Assembly (NCBI RefSeq): GCF_018332475.1
Contig: NZ_BOQB01000190.1
Location: 1-43,900, forward strand
Origin: Bacillus sanguinis
GTDB lineage: Bacteria > Bacillota > Bacilli > Bacillales > Bacillaceae_G
DNA: 43,900 nt
Direction: 5' to 3'
Below the pieces are notes generated by a model. The model did not search any database, was not told the origin of the DNA, and saw only the letters and a program-made list of their open reading frames with translations. Below are positions 16,874 through 25,355 of the stretch, piece by piece (positions within the stretch are counted from its first letter, which is position 1; every line of letters begins with the position of its first letter). A program made the translations under genes and the position numbers.

Positions 16874-18204
16874 TTTAACGTTAATTCCACACCTGTTTTA
16901 TAATACCCATTCATCACGTCTTCGGGAACCATACTCCCACCAGTTCCCCACACAATATGAGCACCTTTCTTCATCTTCTCTGCTAACTGTTGTTTTTGTA
17001 AATGCCTATCTTCTTTACATACTTTCACTGGCCCTATCATACCAGCTAACGCAGAAGGTTCTAAATAAATATTTTCTGTATCTGCTAGTTCTTTTAACAA
17101 TCTATATAACTCTTCATCACTTACTGTGTAATTCCCACTCAAAAATGGTTCCATCGTTTTACCGACAAACCCGGATGGTCTTCCTACCGCTAGTCCGTCC
17201 GCGTCTGTTACATTATCAATCCCGATATCTTGAACAGCAATTTTATCATGAAGTCCTGTCATTAAACCGAGTAACATACATGGAGAATGCGTTGGCTCCG
17301 CAAAGAAACAGTGCACATTGTCTTTATACAATAACTTTAAACCAAATGCGACGCCGCCAGGTCCGCCCCCTACTCCGCACGGAAGGTAAACGAATAAAGG
17401 ATGCTCTGCATCTACAACAATCTCTAACTCTTCTAATTGCTTTTGTAAACGTGACGCTGCTACTGCGTATCCTAAAAATAAATCATGAGAGTTTTCATCA
17501 TCTACAAAATAACAGCGAGGATCTGCATCTGCTTGCTGACGCCCCTCTTCTACTGCTTTACTATAATCAGCTTCATACTCAATAACGTTTACACCTTTAC
17601 TTCTTAATAAATCTTTTTTCCATTCTTTTGCGTCTGCTGACATATGAACAGTTACGTTAAAACCTAGTTTCGCACTCATAATCCCAATACTTAACCCTAA
17701 ATTACCTGTTGAACCTACCGCAATTGAGTATTTTGCAAAAAACTCTCTACATGTATCACTATCTAAAATGGCGTAATCATCTTCCTCTGTTAACATGCCA
17801 TGCTGCAAAGCTAATTCTTCAGCATGTTTCAACACTTCATAAATGCCGCCCCTAGCTTTTATTGACCCTGATATCGGAAGCCCGCTATCACATTTTAATA
17901 GTAATTCTCCTAATATAGGTTGCCCATAATTTTTCTCTAAGGACTGTTTCATAGTAGGGATCTTCACTAAAGGTGATTCTATAATACCACCCGATTCTCG
18001 CGTTTCAGGAAAAACTTTTGAAATATACGGTGCAAAACGATTTAACCTCTCTTCCGCATCTTTTACATTTTCTTCATTCAGTGGCGAATCTTTTATTGCC
18101 GTTTCATACTTTTCCATGTTCGGATTCACCCAAAACACTTCTTCCGTTGCGATTAATTTATTTAATAGTGGATATCTTTCTTTTAATTTCTCTATTCCCT
18201 TCAT
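16870..18204 (-). CDS. dsdA: D-serine dehydratase (D-serine ammonia-lyase)
   Basis: A 444-aa fold-type II PLP enzyme turning D-serine into pyruvate and ammonia. The PLP lysine is K116 in SGSIKARGG, and the phosphate-binding glycine loop is [22 protein letters not shown] and the N-terminal helical extension (WVNPN) match DsdA rather than threonine dehydratase. It is transcribed away from an XRE-cupin regulator gene with 149 bp between them, so that regulator probably controls it. GAGGAGG precedes the ATG. Confidence 0.93.
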   Translation of the reverse strand: MKGIEKLKERYPLLNKLIATEEVFWVNPNMEKYETAIKDSPLNEENVKDAEERLNRFAPYISKVFPETRESGGIIESPLVKIPTMKQSLEKNYGQPILGELLLKCDSGLPISGSIKARGGIYEVLKHAEELALQHGMLTEEDDYAILDSDTCREFFAKYSIAVGSTGNLGLSIGIMSAKLGFNVTVHMSADAKEWKKDLLRSKGVNVIEYEADYSKAVEEGRQQADADPRCYFVDDENSHDLFLGYAVAASRLQKQLEELEIVVDAEHPLFVYLPCGVGGGPGGVAFGLKLLYKDNVHCFFAEPTHSPCMLLGLMTGLHDKIAVQDIGIDNVTDADGLAVGRPSGFVGKTMEPFLSGNYTVSDEELYRLLKELADTENIYLEPSALAGMIGPVKVCKEDRHLQKQQLAEKMKKGAHIVWGTGGSMVPEDVMNGYYKTGVELTLK

Positions 18205-18257
18205 TTCTCTTCCTCCTCATCACCTTGTAGCTTACGATTTAATAAATTATAATTAAA

Positions 18258-18307
18258 TTAATTTTAATATAGTTTAACACAATTCATTCACTTAAGTTAA
18301 TTTTAAT
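18258..18307. repeat. Repeated 11-mer in the dsdA/XRE promoter region
   Basis: TTAATTTTAAT occurs at 18258-18268 and 18297-18307, 39 bp apart (nearly four helical turns), in the divergent promoter region. It may be an operator for the XRE regulator, but the region is so AT-rich that chance repetition is possible. Confidence 0.3.
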
Positions 18308-18353
18308 TTAATATATTTAAATATAATTTAATAAACATTAAGGAGCTTTTATC

Positions 18354-18899
18354 ATGGAAAATATAGATATCGGTAAAAAAATTGAAAAACAAAGAAAAGA
18401 AAAAGGTTTAACAAGTAAAGAACTAGCAACAATGGCAGGTATAACACCATCTATGTTAAGTCAAATTGAGCGTGGATCTGCTAACCCTTCTATCCAAACA
18501 TTAAAAGTACTCGCTAAAGCGTTAGATGTTCCTACTTTTAGCTTTTTACTTGAAGATACAAATACAGACGATTTAATTGTACGTTCTCATAAACGCAAAA
18601 AAATGATTATCGATAATTTATCATATGAAATGCTATCACCTGATTTCACAGGAAATTTAGCAACAGCAATTATGACTGTTCCGCCGAATACAGCTTCATC
18701 AGAAAATGTACTAGAACATAAGGGTGAAGAATTAGCATTTGTATTAGAAGGGAAAATCACATTACATTTAAATGAAGAAGAATACATATTAGAAACGGGT
18801 GATAGTGTAAAAATACCCGCTTATTTAAAACATAAATGGGTAAATCAATTCGAGAAAAATGCCATTGTTTTATTTTCTGTTACTCCGCCGATTTTTTAA
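18354..18899 (+). CDS. XRE-family regulator with cupin domain
   Basis: A 181-aa regulator. An HTH_3 domain fills about residues 7-62 (IEKQRKEKGLTSKELATMAGITPSMLSQIERGSANPSIQTL), followed by a C-terminal cupin_2 fold (about 105-178: EHKGEELAFVLEGKITLHLNEEEYILETGDSVKIPAYLKHKW). The cupin would bind a small ligand. AAGGAG precedes the ATG. Being divergent from dsdA it is the natural candidate for its regulator, perhaps responding to D-serine; this is inference from position. Confidence 0.88.
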   Translation: MENIDIGKKIEKQRKEKGLTSKELATMAGITPSMLSQIERGSANPSIQTLKVLAKALDVPTFSFLLEDTNTDDLIVRSHKRKKMIIDNLSYEMLSPDFTGNLATAIMTVPPNTASSENVLEHKGEELAFVLEGKITLHLNEEEYILETGDSVKIPAYLKHKWVNQFEKNAIVLFSVTPPIF

Positions 18900-18908
18900 G
18901 ATAAAATA

Positions 18909-18956
18909 AAAAAGATAGCCACGTATGGACATACTCCATATGTAGCTATCTTTTTA
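18909..18956. terminator. Bidirectional terminator, XRE gene / Lgt-like gene
   Basis: A long hairpin (AAAAGATAGC ... GCTATCTTTT with inner TATGGA / TCCATA pairing) is flanked by A- and T-runs between two convergent genes. Confidence 0.8.
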
Positions 18957-19634
18957 TTTTTTCGGCACCAACAAAATTCCTAAACTAACAACAAAAAAAC
19001 TAATTATTTGCTGTACTGATAGACCAAATAGAACCGAATTCTGTTCACTAACAAGTGAAATAATAATATGAGCAAACCCCTCAACAATTAGAAAAACACT
19101 TATATTCTTTCCGTTTCCGAGCCTTTCATTTTTCATCCATAACAAGCCCACTATACAAAGAGCCAGGATAATTTCGTATACGAATATAGGATGATATAGA
19201 AATTTAGATTCATATATTTTCACACCCCAAGGCAATGTCGTTTGTACTCCTACTTTTTGGTGGAATAGAAAATAAAAAATAATACTCATACATAGCGCAA
19301 TAGGTAGTGCATCAAGTAAAGTACGAAGCGAAAATTGCCCCTTTTTACTTTTCCAAACAATGTATACACTTGCAACTATGCACCCTACTACAATGTGTTT
19401 CATACTTCCTATAGCTAATAATGCTTGCAGTGGCGACCTAAAAGCCCATACTGGATTTAAAATTGCCGGTGCAAATTTCCATACAAATACGATGATAAGA
19501 AAAGCATTTGTTACTGCATCCATCATTTTTTCATATGGTACACTTTCGTTCTTCATCTTTCGTTTCATCAATATGAACCCAAATAGACTTCCAATTATAA
19601 GAGATACGGGTTGTAACCTCACGATCCACTCCAT
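18954..19634 (-). CDS. Lgt-like membrane protein lacking catalytic motifs
   Basis: A 226-aa protein with about seven membrane segments that resembles prolipoprotein diacylglyceryl transferase (Lgt). The similarity is seen mainly in PWGVKIYESKFLYHPIFVYEIILALCIVGLLW, matching Lgt's PWG...HPTxxYE segment. The Lgt signature GRxGNFxNxE and the HGG motif are not found, and the late GRFxxExxR motif is replaced by AHIIISLVSEQ, so acyl transfer activity is doubtful. ATG 19634 or TTG 19637 could be the start (AGGGGA lies upstream). It is the last gene after ccdA and a TlpA-like gene, suggesting a role in that thiol-redox module. The family call is moderate. Confidence 0.6.
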   Translation of the reverse strand: MEWIVRLQPVSLIIGSLFGFILMKRKMKNESVPYEKMMDAVTNAFLIIVFVWKFAPAILNPVWAFRSPLQALLAIGSMKHIVVGCIVASVYIVWKSKKGQFSLRTLLDALPIALCMSIIFYFLFHQKVGVQTTLPWGVKIYESKFLYHPIFVYEIILALCIVGLLWMKNERLGNGKNISVFLIVEGFAHIIISLVSEQNSVLFGLSVQQIISFFVVSLGILLVPKK

Positions 19635-19652
19635 CAATACAAAATCCCCTCT

Positions 19653-20207
19653 TTAACTCTCAATTAATTTCTTAAATTTCTCTTCTAATTGATCTGGAGG
19701 TAATACGCCTCGTACTTGCTCTACGATAATTCCATCTTTATTAACAAAAAATGTCGTTGGTAACGAGAATACTTTATAATCTAATCCAGCTACTCCGTCC
19801 ATATCTAGTAAAACAGGAAACTTAAATCCGTGACGATCTGCAAATGCGCTTGCTTCTTGTACTGGATCTCCGATAGTTGCATTTACCGCAAAAATTTCAA
19901 CGTCCTTTTTATATTTATCATACATATGAACTAAGTCAGGCGCCTCCATTTCACATGGACCACACCATGATGCCCAAAAATTAATAAGATATGGTTTTCC
20001 TTTTGCATCATTTAACGAATACAACTTACCGTCTAATCCTTTTAATGTTATGTTTGGTGCTTTAAATCCTACTTGTGGTAATACTTCTGTTTTTTGTAGC
20101 TCCGCTTGTTTTGCTTTTCTTTCTTTTTCTTCTTTTTTTGTATTATAAAAGTTAACTCCGGCCCAGATTAGTGCCCCGGCCAGTATAATCGCAATTAGTT
20201 TCTTCAC
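19653..20207 (-). CDS. TlpA/ResA-like membrane-anchored thioredoxin
   Basis: A 184-aa extracytoplasmic thiol-disulfide oxidoreductase with an N-terminal signal anchor (LIAIILAGALIWAGVNF) and an AhpC-TSA/Redoxin domain from about residue 45. The active site is WCGPC (C82, C85) and the cis-proline loop SLPTTF. ResA-type proteins reduce apocytochrome c or other exported thiols, taking electrons from CcdA, and ccdA lies 18 nt upstream here. The start is GTG at 20207 with AGGAGG 7 nt before it. A general disulfide reductase role is equally possible. Confidence 0.88.
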   Translation of the reverse strand: MKKLIAIILAGALIWAGVNFYNTKKEEKERKAKQAELQKTEVLPQVGFKAPNITLKGLDGKLYSLNDAKGKPYLINFWASWCGPCEMEAPDLVHMYDKYKKDVEIFAVNATIGDPVQEASAFADRHGFKFPVLLDMDGVAGLDYKVFSLPTTFFVNKDGIIVEQVRGVLPPDQLEEKFKKLIES

Positions 20208-20225
20208 TTTTCTTCCTCCTCATTA

Positions 20226-20939
20226 TTAAAAGCCTGTAAATCCACCGAATAGACGAATAAAGAATGCTGTAATTTTCGTCATTTGGTTTGTATACAATAA
20301 GATACCTGTTACAATCATCATTCCGCCACCAATTTTCATCATGACATTGGCATATGTAACGATCCATTTTATCTTTCCAATAAAGAATGCCATCACGAAA
20401 AACGGAACCGCAAACCCAAGAGTATATGCGGTAATATAAAGAAGTGCTCCTTCAGGATTCGTCGCACCAAGCATGAGTACAGCTGAAAATATCGGTCCAA
20501 CACATGGCGTCCACCCCGCTGCATATGTCATACCGACTATAATAGAGCGAATATACCCCGTCGATTTACTTCTATACTGCACTTTTTTCTCTGCCATAAG
20601 CCACTTAGGTTGAAATAAGCCTGTCATAAACAATCCCATCAAAATAATAAAAATCCCACCAATTTGTTGAATCAATTTTTGGTTAGATGAAAATGTTATT
20701 CCAATCCAGCTTACCGATAACCCTAACGCGTAAAAAATAACCGAAAATCCGATCATAAAAAATACGGTATGTATAATCGCTGATTTTTGCATCATCCCAC
20801 GATTTTCTTTTAAATCTTGAATAGACACACCTGTAATATATGATAAATAAGATGGATATAGCGGTAAAGAACATGGTGATATAAATGACAATACCCCTGC
20901 TCCGGCTACAAGCCAAATTGTTAAATCTGCTGCATTCAT
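20226..20939 (-). CDS. ccdA: CcdA-type thiol-disulfide transport membrane protein
   Basis: A 237-aa six-helix membrane protein of the CcdA/DsbD family that passes electrons from cytoplasmic thioredoxin to extracytoplasmic partners. The two conserved cysteines are in FISPCSLPLYPSYLSY near residue 23 and GWTPCVGPIFSAVL near the middle. Full length for CcdA. GGAGGG precedes the ATG. It is followed by a TlpA-like thioredoxin, its likely partner. A dyad like the one before the blaI-like gene lies 15 nt upstream of the start, suggesting control by that repressor. It may be a paralogue of a housekeeping ccdA elsewhere. Confidence 0.9.
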   Translation of the reverse strand: MNAADLTIWLVAGAGVLSFISPCSLPLYPSYLSYITGVSIQDLKENRGMMQKSAIIHTVFFMIGFSVIFYALGLSVSWIGITFSSNQKLIQQIGGIFIILMGLFMTGLFQPKWLMAEKKVQYRSKSTGYIRSIIVGMTYAAGWTPCVGPIFSAVLMLGATNPEGALLYITAYTLGFAVPFFVMAFFIGKIKWIVTYANVMMKIGGGMMIVTGILLYTNQMTKITAFFIRLFGGFTGF

Positions 20940-20953
20940 TTTATTCCCTCCAA

Positions 20954-20974
20954 AACACTACATCAAGTAGTGTT
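20954..20974. promoter_or_regulatory. Candidate BlaI-type operator before ccdA
   Basis: A perfect inverted repeat with 8-bp arms (AACACTAC at 20954-20961, GTAGTGTT at 20967-20974) and a 5-bp centre. Its core ACTAC-N5-GTAGT is identical to the dyad upstream of the BlaI-like gene at 22242-22256. It could also form a small mRNA hairpin between the M56 gene and ccdA. Confidence 0.6.
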
Positions 20975-20993
20975 GATTCTTAAAAAAAAGAGG

Positions 20994-21806
20994 CTATATG
21001 CACTCTCCGACAATAAGTACAACCGACATACAGAATAGACCTAATGTTATATATACCGAATTCGTATGTAACGGAATCGTAAGCTTTACAACTTTTTCAT
21101 TTAACACTTGCTCGATTCGTAAATTGATTGCTGTTTTTGCAAATGAAGCTGTAACACATCGATTTTCCATTGTCTTTATTTTAATTAATTTTAATAATGC
21201 ACTACCTAACTCAAATGAAGATTCCATTTTTTGCATCGCATATTTATCAGCAGCTAGCTCCTGATACGTGTGATATCGCTGTAACAGCCCTTTTAAAATT
21301 GGGATGTATATCATTCCTTCTGCTAATAACGTAAAACAAAATAATTTTAATGGATCCCGATTCGTTTGATGATATTCTTCATGAAAAATAATCGCATCCA
21401 TTTCTTCATCTGAAAATGTTTGAAGCATCCCTTCTGACATGACAACTTTCGGACGAAATAACCCAATTGTAAATGCCGCAACTTCCTCGGTCGGCAATAT
21501 ATATATTTGCTTTCCTTTTCGAATGAAAGGGATAAGTACTTTTTGTAACTTTTTACTATAGAAAAATTGTCGCCAAATTCTTTTGCACACGATGAACACA
21601 GTAAGTAGTAAAAATCCAGCAATTACAATACGAATGAGCGATAATTCCTTCATATGTTTTTCTAACTGGAACAAGCAAAAATTAGAAAGAAAGAACGCCT
21701 TATTTTGAAACAAAAATGGATATGTAACGTAATACACTAACATACTAAAAAAGAGGGCACTAACAATGACTGCTAACAATACGATTTTACGCATTTGCCA
21801 TTTCAT
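20994..21806 (-). CDS. M56-family (BlaR1-like) membrane metalloprotease without sensor domain
   Basis: A 270-aa zinc metallopeptidase of family M56. Membrane segments lie near residues 8-30, 58-76, 155-175 and 250-270. The site is H142-E-E-Y-H146 with a downstream ELAAD (E183, D187) completing zinc binding. BlaR1 and MecR1 are about 600 aa with a penicillin-binding sensor domain at the C-terminus; here the protein ends after the fourth helix, so the signal is not a PBP-domain ligand. The gene starts right at the stop of the BlaI-like repressor gene, so the pair forms a repressor/anti-repressor unit. The next gene is ccdA. Confidence 0.9.
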   Translation of the reverse strand: MKWQMRKIVLLAVIVSALFFSMLVYYVTYPFLFQNKAFFLSNFCLFQLEKHMKELSLIRIVIAGFLLLTVFIVCKRIWRQFFYSKKLQKVLIPFIRKGKQIYILPTEEVAAFTIGLFRPKVVMSEGMLQTFSDEEMDAIIFHEEYHQTNRDPLKLFCFTLLAEGMIYIPILKGLLQRYHTYQELAADKYAMQKMESSFELGSALLKLIKIKTMENRCVTASFAKTAINLRIEQVLNEKVVKLTIPLHTNSVYITLGLFCMSVVLIVGECI

Positions 21807-21810
21807 TTCA

Positions 21811-22224
21811 TTAATCCTCTTTTTTTAACTGACTCAATTTGGCTTCTAATTTTTTTATTAAAGTCGGATCAGCCTGCTCTAACTCATCTAACATATGATT
21901 TACAACTAAATCTCCAAATTCCCCCATCAATTCCTGTGTCATTTTCTTTGTTTGATTGGATAAGAATTCTTCCTTTGTTTGTATAGCACGGTATATGCCA
22001 CTTCTTTTCACAGTCTGTTTTTCTAAGTGTAATTTCTCTACTAACCTGTTCATAACTGTCATAACAGTATTAAAATTCACAGGTGATTCTTCACTTAATT
22101 TCTGCTGCACTTCTTTAATCGTAATCCCTTCGCTAGACCAAACAATCTCCATAATTTTCGCTTCAAGCGGTCCAAAGAAATGATTTAACCCTTGCTCATT
22201 TAACTTATAGTTTTGAGTAAACAT
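21811..22224 (-). CDS. BlaI/MecI/CopY-family transcriptional repressor
   Basis: A 137-aa winged-helix repressor. The DNA-binding domain covers about residues 15-80 (LEAKIMEIVWSSEGITIKEVQQKLSEESPVNFNTVMTVMNRLVEKLHLEKQ), and the C-terminal helical part would be the dimerisation and cleavage region. AAAGGAG is 8 nt before the ATG. It is followed directly by the M56 protease gene, the usual inducer-side partner that cleaves BlaI-type repressors. A perfect ACTAC-N5-GTAGT dyad sits 18 nt upstream, indicating autoregulation. Confidence 0.93.
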   Translation of the reverse strand: MFTQNYKLNEQGLNHFFGPLEAKIMEIVWSSEGITIKEVQQKLSEESPVNFNTVMTVMNRLVEKLHLEKQTVKRSGIYRAIQTKEEFLSNQTKKMTQELMGEFGDLVVNHMLDELEQADPTLIKKLEAKLSQLKKED

Positions 22225-22241
22225 TGTACGGCTCCTTTCAC

Positions 22242-22256
22242 ACTACGAATTGTAGT
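22242..22256. promoter_or_regulatory. Candidate operator of the BlaI-like repressor
   Basis: ACTACGAATTGTAGT, a perfect 5+5+5 dyad, lies 18 nt upstream of the repressor start. BlaI-family operators are typically built on TACA/TGTA or ACTACA-type half sites. The same core recurs before ccdA at 20957-20971. Confidence 0.65.
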
Positions 22257-22317
22257 ATAAATTAAACGAAAGGTCAAACGCAAATGATATATACGAAAAC
22301 TCACTACCCCATTCCAT

Positions 22318-22716
22318 TCATTGTAAACCTAACTTCTCTCCAAATGTCTCAAAGAGATACTGCTCTAATATTTGTACACTAAACGTTTCATTACGCCCAA
22401 GTGCAAATAATTCCCGATCTTTCGCTACGATCGTATCTAACGGAATAACGACATTATCCACGATTTTTGTAATTTCAATAATATTACTTTTGACATTTAC
22501 CTCTGTTTTAAATTCAACATTTTCTAATACGATATGCGAACGTCTTCCTGATGTAAAAAAAGTAAAGTTAGGATTTTTAACAACGCCAATTTCAGCCTCT
22601 AACGCATATAAATAGTGAAAAATGATATCTCTATGTCCATCTTTTATTATTTTTTCATCCTTCTCATCATCTAAGTATTCTTTCACTTTCGCTGCAAACT
22701 CAAATCGAAAATCCAC
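22318..22716 (-). CDS. Hypothetical cytoplasmic protein (possibly DUF3942)
   Basis: A 132-aa soluble protein of unknown function. It starts at GTG 22716, with GAGGGA 10 nt upstream. It has a charged helical N-terminus (KVKEYLDDEKDEKIIKDGHRDIIFHYLYALE) and a beta-rich middle with alternating hydrophobic residues. No signal peptide, membrane segment or catalytic motif is visible. It reminds me of the DUF3942 proteins of the B. cereus group, but I hold that loosely. It stands alone upstream of the BlaI-like gene with about 90 nt between. Confidence 0.65.
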   Translation of the reverse strand: MDFRFEFAAKVKEYLDDEKDEKIIKDGHRDIIFHYLYALEAEIGVVKNPNFTFFTSGRRSHIVLENVEFKTEVNVKSNIIEITKIVDNVVIPLDTIVAKDRELFALGRNETFSVQILEQYLFETFGEKLGLQ

Positions 22717-23092
22717 TCTTTCACGCTCCCTCTATTCACTCTACACTAAATAAATATATTGAAATAATTTTACCATATTGCGATACAAGTTCCTATTAAA
22801 AGTAAAAAGCACTTTTCAAATCCCTATTATTTCTAATTCTTTTTTTAATTCAATATTAATTACTACGTCGTTATATTAATTTAAACATATTTTTCCTATT
22901 TTTTGAAACAATAGTATGAAATATTATATATCAATAAACTGTTTTTAATTCATTTTTCATTTAGCTATCATCACCTTTATTATTCCGATATACTGAAACT
23001 ACATTTTCCACTTATTCATTACATGATAGAAGGAATGTAACTCTCTTCTATCGAATTTTTATATAACGAAAATGATTAGGTGGTGCTTTACT
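22717..23092. other. 376-bp AT-rich intergenic region with divergent promoters
   Basis: No ORF with an SD is seen. A possible sigma-A promoter reads TTGAAA (22903-22908) and TATATA (from 22925) towards the S51 peptidase gene, and a terminator-like hairpin lies at 23025-23052. The rest is AT-rich sequence with no repeat or RNA family I recognise. Confidence 0.4.
23025..23057 (+). terminator. Terminator-like hairpin in the leader of the S51 peptidase gene
   Basis: GATAGAAG (23025-23032) and CTTCTATC (23045-23052) form an 8-bp stem with a 12-nt loop, followed by GAATTTTT. It ends about 35 nt before the peptidase start. It could terminate a short upstream transcript or attenuate the gene. Confidence 0.4.
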
Positions 23093-23791
23093 ATGAAATT
23101 AGCTGTCATTGGTGGCGGTGACTTACAAGATTCAATTCACTCGCCTATTAATGAGCGACTTATAGAATTAACAAATAAACTGTATCCAAAAGTATTATTC
23201 ATTCCTACAGCTAGTCATGATGATGAAAGCTATATAAAATTATTTTTAGACACGTTCGAAAAACAATTACACTGTGAAGTACAAATTTTACGTACTATAG
23301 CCGACACACCTTCTAAATATGAAATAGACGAAATGATTCAATCAGCTGATTTGATTTATCTCGGTGGCGGGAACTATATTCATATGCTTACACAATGGAA
23401 AGAACATAAACTTGACGAAAAATTATTATTCGCTTTGCAGCAAGGAACGCTCATTGCGGGATGGAGCGCCGGTGCTATGTGCTGGTTCACATCTAGTATC
23501 CGATCAGATTATGAAGGCTCTGGTTATATAGAGAGCAACGGCTGGGGGATTGTGAACAAAAGATTTTGTCCACATTATAATCAATTAAATAGAATGAACG
23601 CCTTCCATTCCTTTTTACAAAATCATCAAGGCAATATAGAAGGAATTGCACTAGAGGATAATTGTGCTCTATATATTACAGAAGAATCTTTTGAAATTAT
23701 CGGTGAACCTGAAAAAGCGTGGGAGTTTTATATGAGTGATAACAAACTCATTAGACAACATTTTGATATCACTTTAAAAAGCTATTTGTAA
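23093..23791 (+). CDS. Peptidase S51 (PepE-like) family protein
   Basis: A 232-aa cytoplasmic protein of the S51 peptidase family (PepE/cyanophycinase fold, class I GATase-like). The nucleophile elbow is GWSAGAMC with Ser125, preceded by LGGGNYIHM; His161 in CPHYNQ is the probable catalytic histidine. PepE cleaves dipeptides with N-terminal aspartate, which is a guess for this member, as several Bacillus S51 paralogues are uncharacterised. The start MKLAVIGGGD at 23093 is chosen from AGGTGG upstream and family alignment. Confidence 0.85.
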   Translation: MKLAVIGGGDLQDSIHSPINERLIELTNKLYPKVLFIPTASHDDESYIKLFLDTFEKQLHCEVQILRTIADTPSKYEIDEMIQSADLIYLGGGNYIHMLTQWKEHKLDEKLLFALQQGTLIAGWSAGAMCWFTSSIRSDYEGSGYIESNGWGIVNKRFCPHYNQLNRMNAFHSFLQNHQGNIEGIALEDNCALYITEESFEIIGEPEKAWEFYMSDNKLIRQHFDITLKSYL

Positions 23792-23808
23792 ACCTACACT
23801 TACAAAAA

Positions 23809-23840
23809 ATGTCCCTAAGTATAATAACTTAGGGACATTT
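23809..23840. terminator. Bidirectional terminator, S51 peptidase / MATE gene
   Basis: ATGTCCCTAAGT and ACTTAGGGACAT form a 12-bp stem with a short loop (ATAATA), flanked by A- and T-runs between convergent genes. Confidence 0.85.
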
Positions 23841-23847
23841 GCATGAG

Positions 23848-25257
23848 TTAACTTACTAATCGTGTAATTCGTTTCTTCTGCCATGAAAGCTTATAATATG
23901 CATACTGTAAAATTAAGCTGACAATAAATGCTGCTGGGTACCCAATCCATATCCCTTCTATGCCAAGACTTGTATGGTAAGAAAGGTAATACGCTACAGG
24001 TACTTCAACAAGCCAAATTGATACGACTCCAATAACAGTTGGCCATAATACTGTACCACTCGCTCGCATTGTCGCACTAATAATTTGTGCATGACCGAAA
24101 ATTAAATAACTCCATAACGTAATCATAACGAGGCTATGAGCAATTTCAATTGTTGTTTGACTCGTTAAAAATAGTGATAGAATGTCTCTTGAGAATAAGT
24201 AAATAAGAGATATTAGCACACCACCGATGACGTAGTTCATAATAATTCCTGCCTTCACAACTTTCTGCAATCGATCAAATTGATTTGCACCAATTGATTG
24301 CGCTGCAAAAATAGAGACTGTAATACCAAGGCTAACGGCTGGCATTTGTACATAACTTGCAACCTGATTCACGACGCCATATGCTGCTGTTGCATCCGAA
24401 CCGTAACGATTTACAAACGCGATTACCGCAATTTCAGATAGTGAGACTAATATCATATTAATACTTGCTGGAATACCGAGTCGTAGCAATAGCTTTAATA
24501 ACTCCCCGTCCATTCGGAGATATTTCCTTACCGTACTATCTAATTGTAGCGGGTGATTTTTCTTCTTTAAATACACTAACATGACAATAAACGTAATCAC
24601 TGTAGATATAACAGAAGCATAGGCTGCTCCATACACATCTAATTTCGGAGCTCCTAACCATCCAAAAATAAGAATCGGTAGTAAGATCATATTTAGCGCT
24701 GTACTTACAATTAAAAAGTAAAATGGTGTTTTAGAATCTCCTGTACCTCTCATAAACGTTGTGTATGCAAAATATAAAAATAAGACTGGCATCGATATAA
24801 ATAAAATACGCGCATAATGAACGCTTATATCAATAATATTTTCTGGCGTTCCCATAAGGCGCATAATATCCATCGCAAAAATACTACCTATTATCGCCAA
24901 TACAACTCCAATAATAAAAGTAAATGTCAGTGTCGTACCAACGATCGCTTTTAAACGATCTTCATTCTTAGCACCAAACGCCTGACCAATTAAAATCGAA
25001 CTACCTGAACCAATACCAATTACAAATGAAACGAGTAAGAAAAATAGTGGGAAGAATGCTGAGATGGCCGCTAAATCATTCACTCCAAGCCATCTTCCTA
25101 CTACTACCATACCAAATAATTGTCCAATTGATTGTAGTACATTACTTAATAGTAACGGTACTAAAAACATGGACATCGATTTCCAAATTGGTTTACTCTC
25201 ACTCTCTAGCTTATGTGACTCCGCACCTTCTTTATTATTATCTGTAGGTGGTTTCAA
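23848..25257 (-). CDS. MATE-family multidrug/cation efflux transporter
   Basis: A 469-aa membrane protein with twelve predicted helices in two similar halves, as in NorM/DinF-type Na+ or H+ coupled exporters. Motifs include LLLSNVLQSIGQLFGMVVVGRWLG near the N-terminus, GSGSSILIGQAFGAKNEDR, RGTGDSKTPFYF and the second-half equivalent SIFAAQSIGANQ. The start is TTG at 25257, with AGGAG 9 nt upstream; an out-of-frame ATG nearby stops after nine codons. Substrate unknown. Monocistronic. Confidence 0.9.
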   Translation of the reverse strand: MKPPTDNNKEGAESHKLESESKPIWKSMSMFLVPLLLSNVLQSIGQLFGMVVVGRWLGVNDLAAISAFFPLFFLLVSFVIGIGSGSSILIGQAFGAKNEDRLKAIVGTTLTFTFIIGVVLAIIGSIFAMDIMRLMGTPENIIDISVHYARILFISMPVLFLYFAYTTFMRGTGDSKTPFYFLIVSTALNMILLPILIFGWLGAPKLDVYGAAYASVISTVITFIVMLVYLKKKNHPLQLDSTVRKYLRMDGELLKLLLRLGIPASINMILVSLSEIAVIAFVNRYGSDATAAYGVVNQVASYVQMPAVSLGITVSIFAAQSIGANQFDRLQKVVKAGIIMNYVIGGVLISLIYLFSRDILSLFLTSQTTIEIAHSLVMITLWSYLIFGHAQIISATMRASGTVLWPTVIGVVSIWLVEVPVAYYLSYHTSLGIEGIWIGYPAAFIVSLILQYAYYKLSWQKKRITRLVS

Positions 25258-25355
25258 ATTTCATTTCTCCTTTTGTTAAAAATCTGTTTTCAACTTCTAT
25301 CTCTTTGTAGAGTTGTTATAATGATGTGCTTCTATTCATTTTCTTTTCGGTATAA

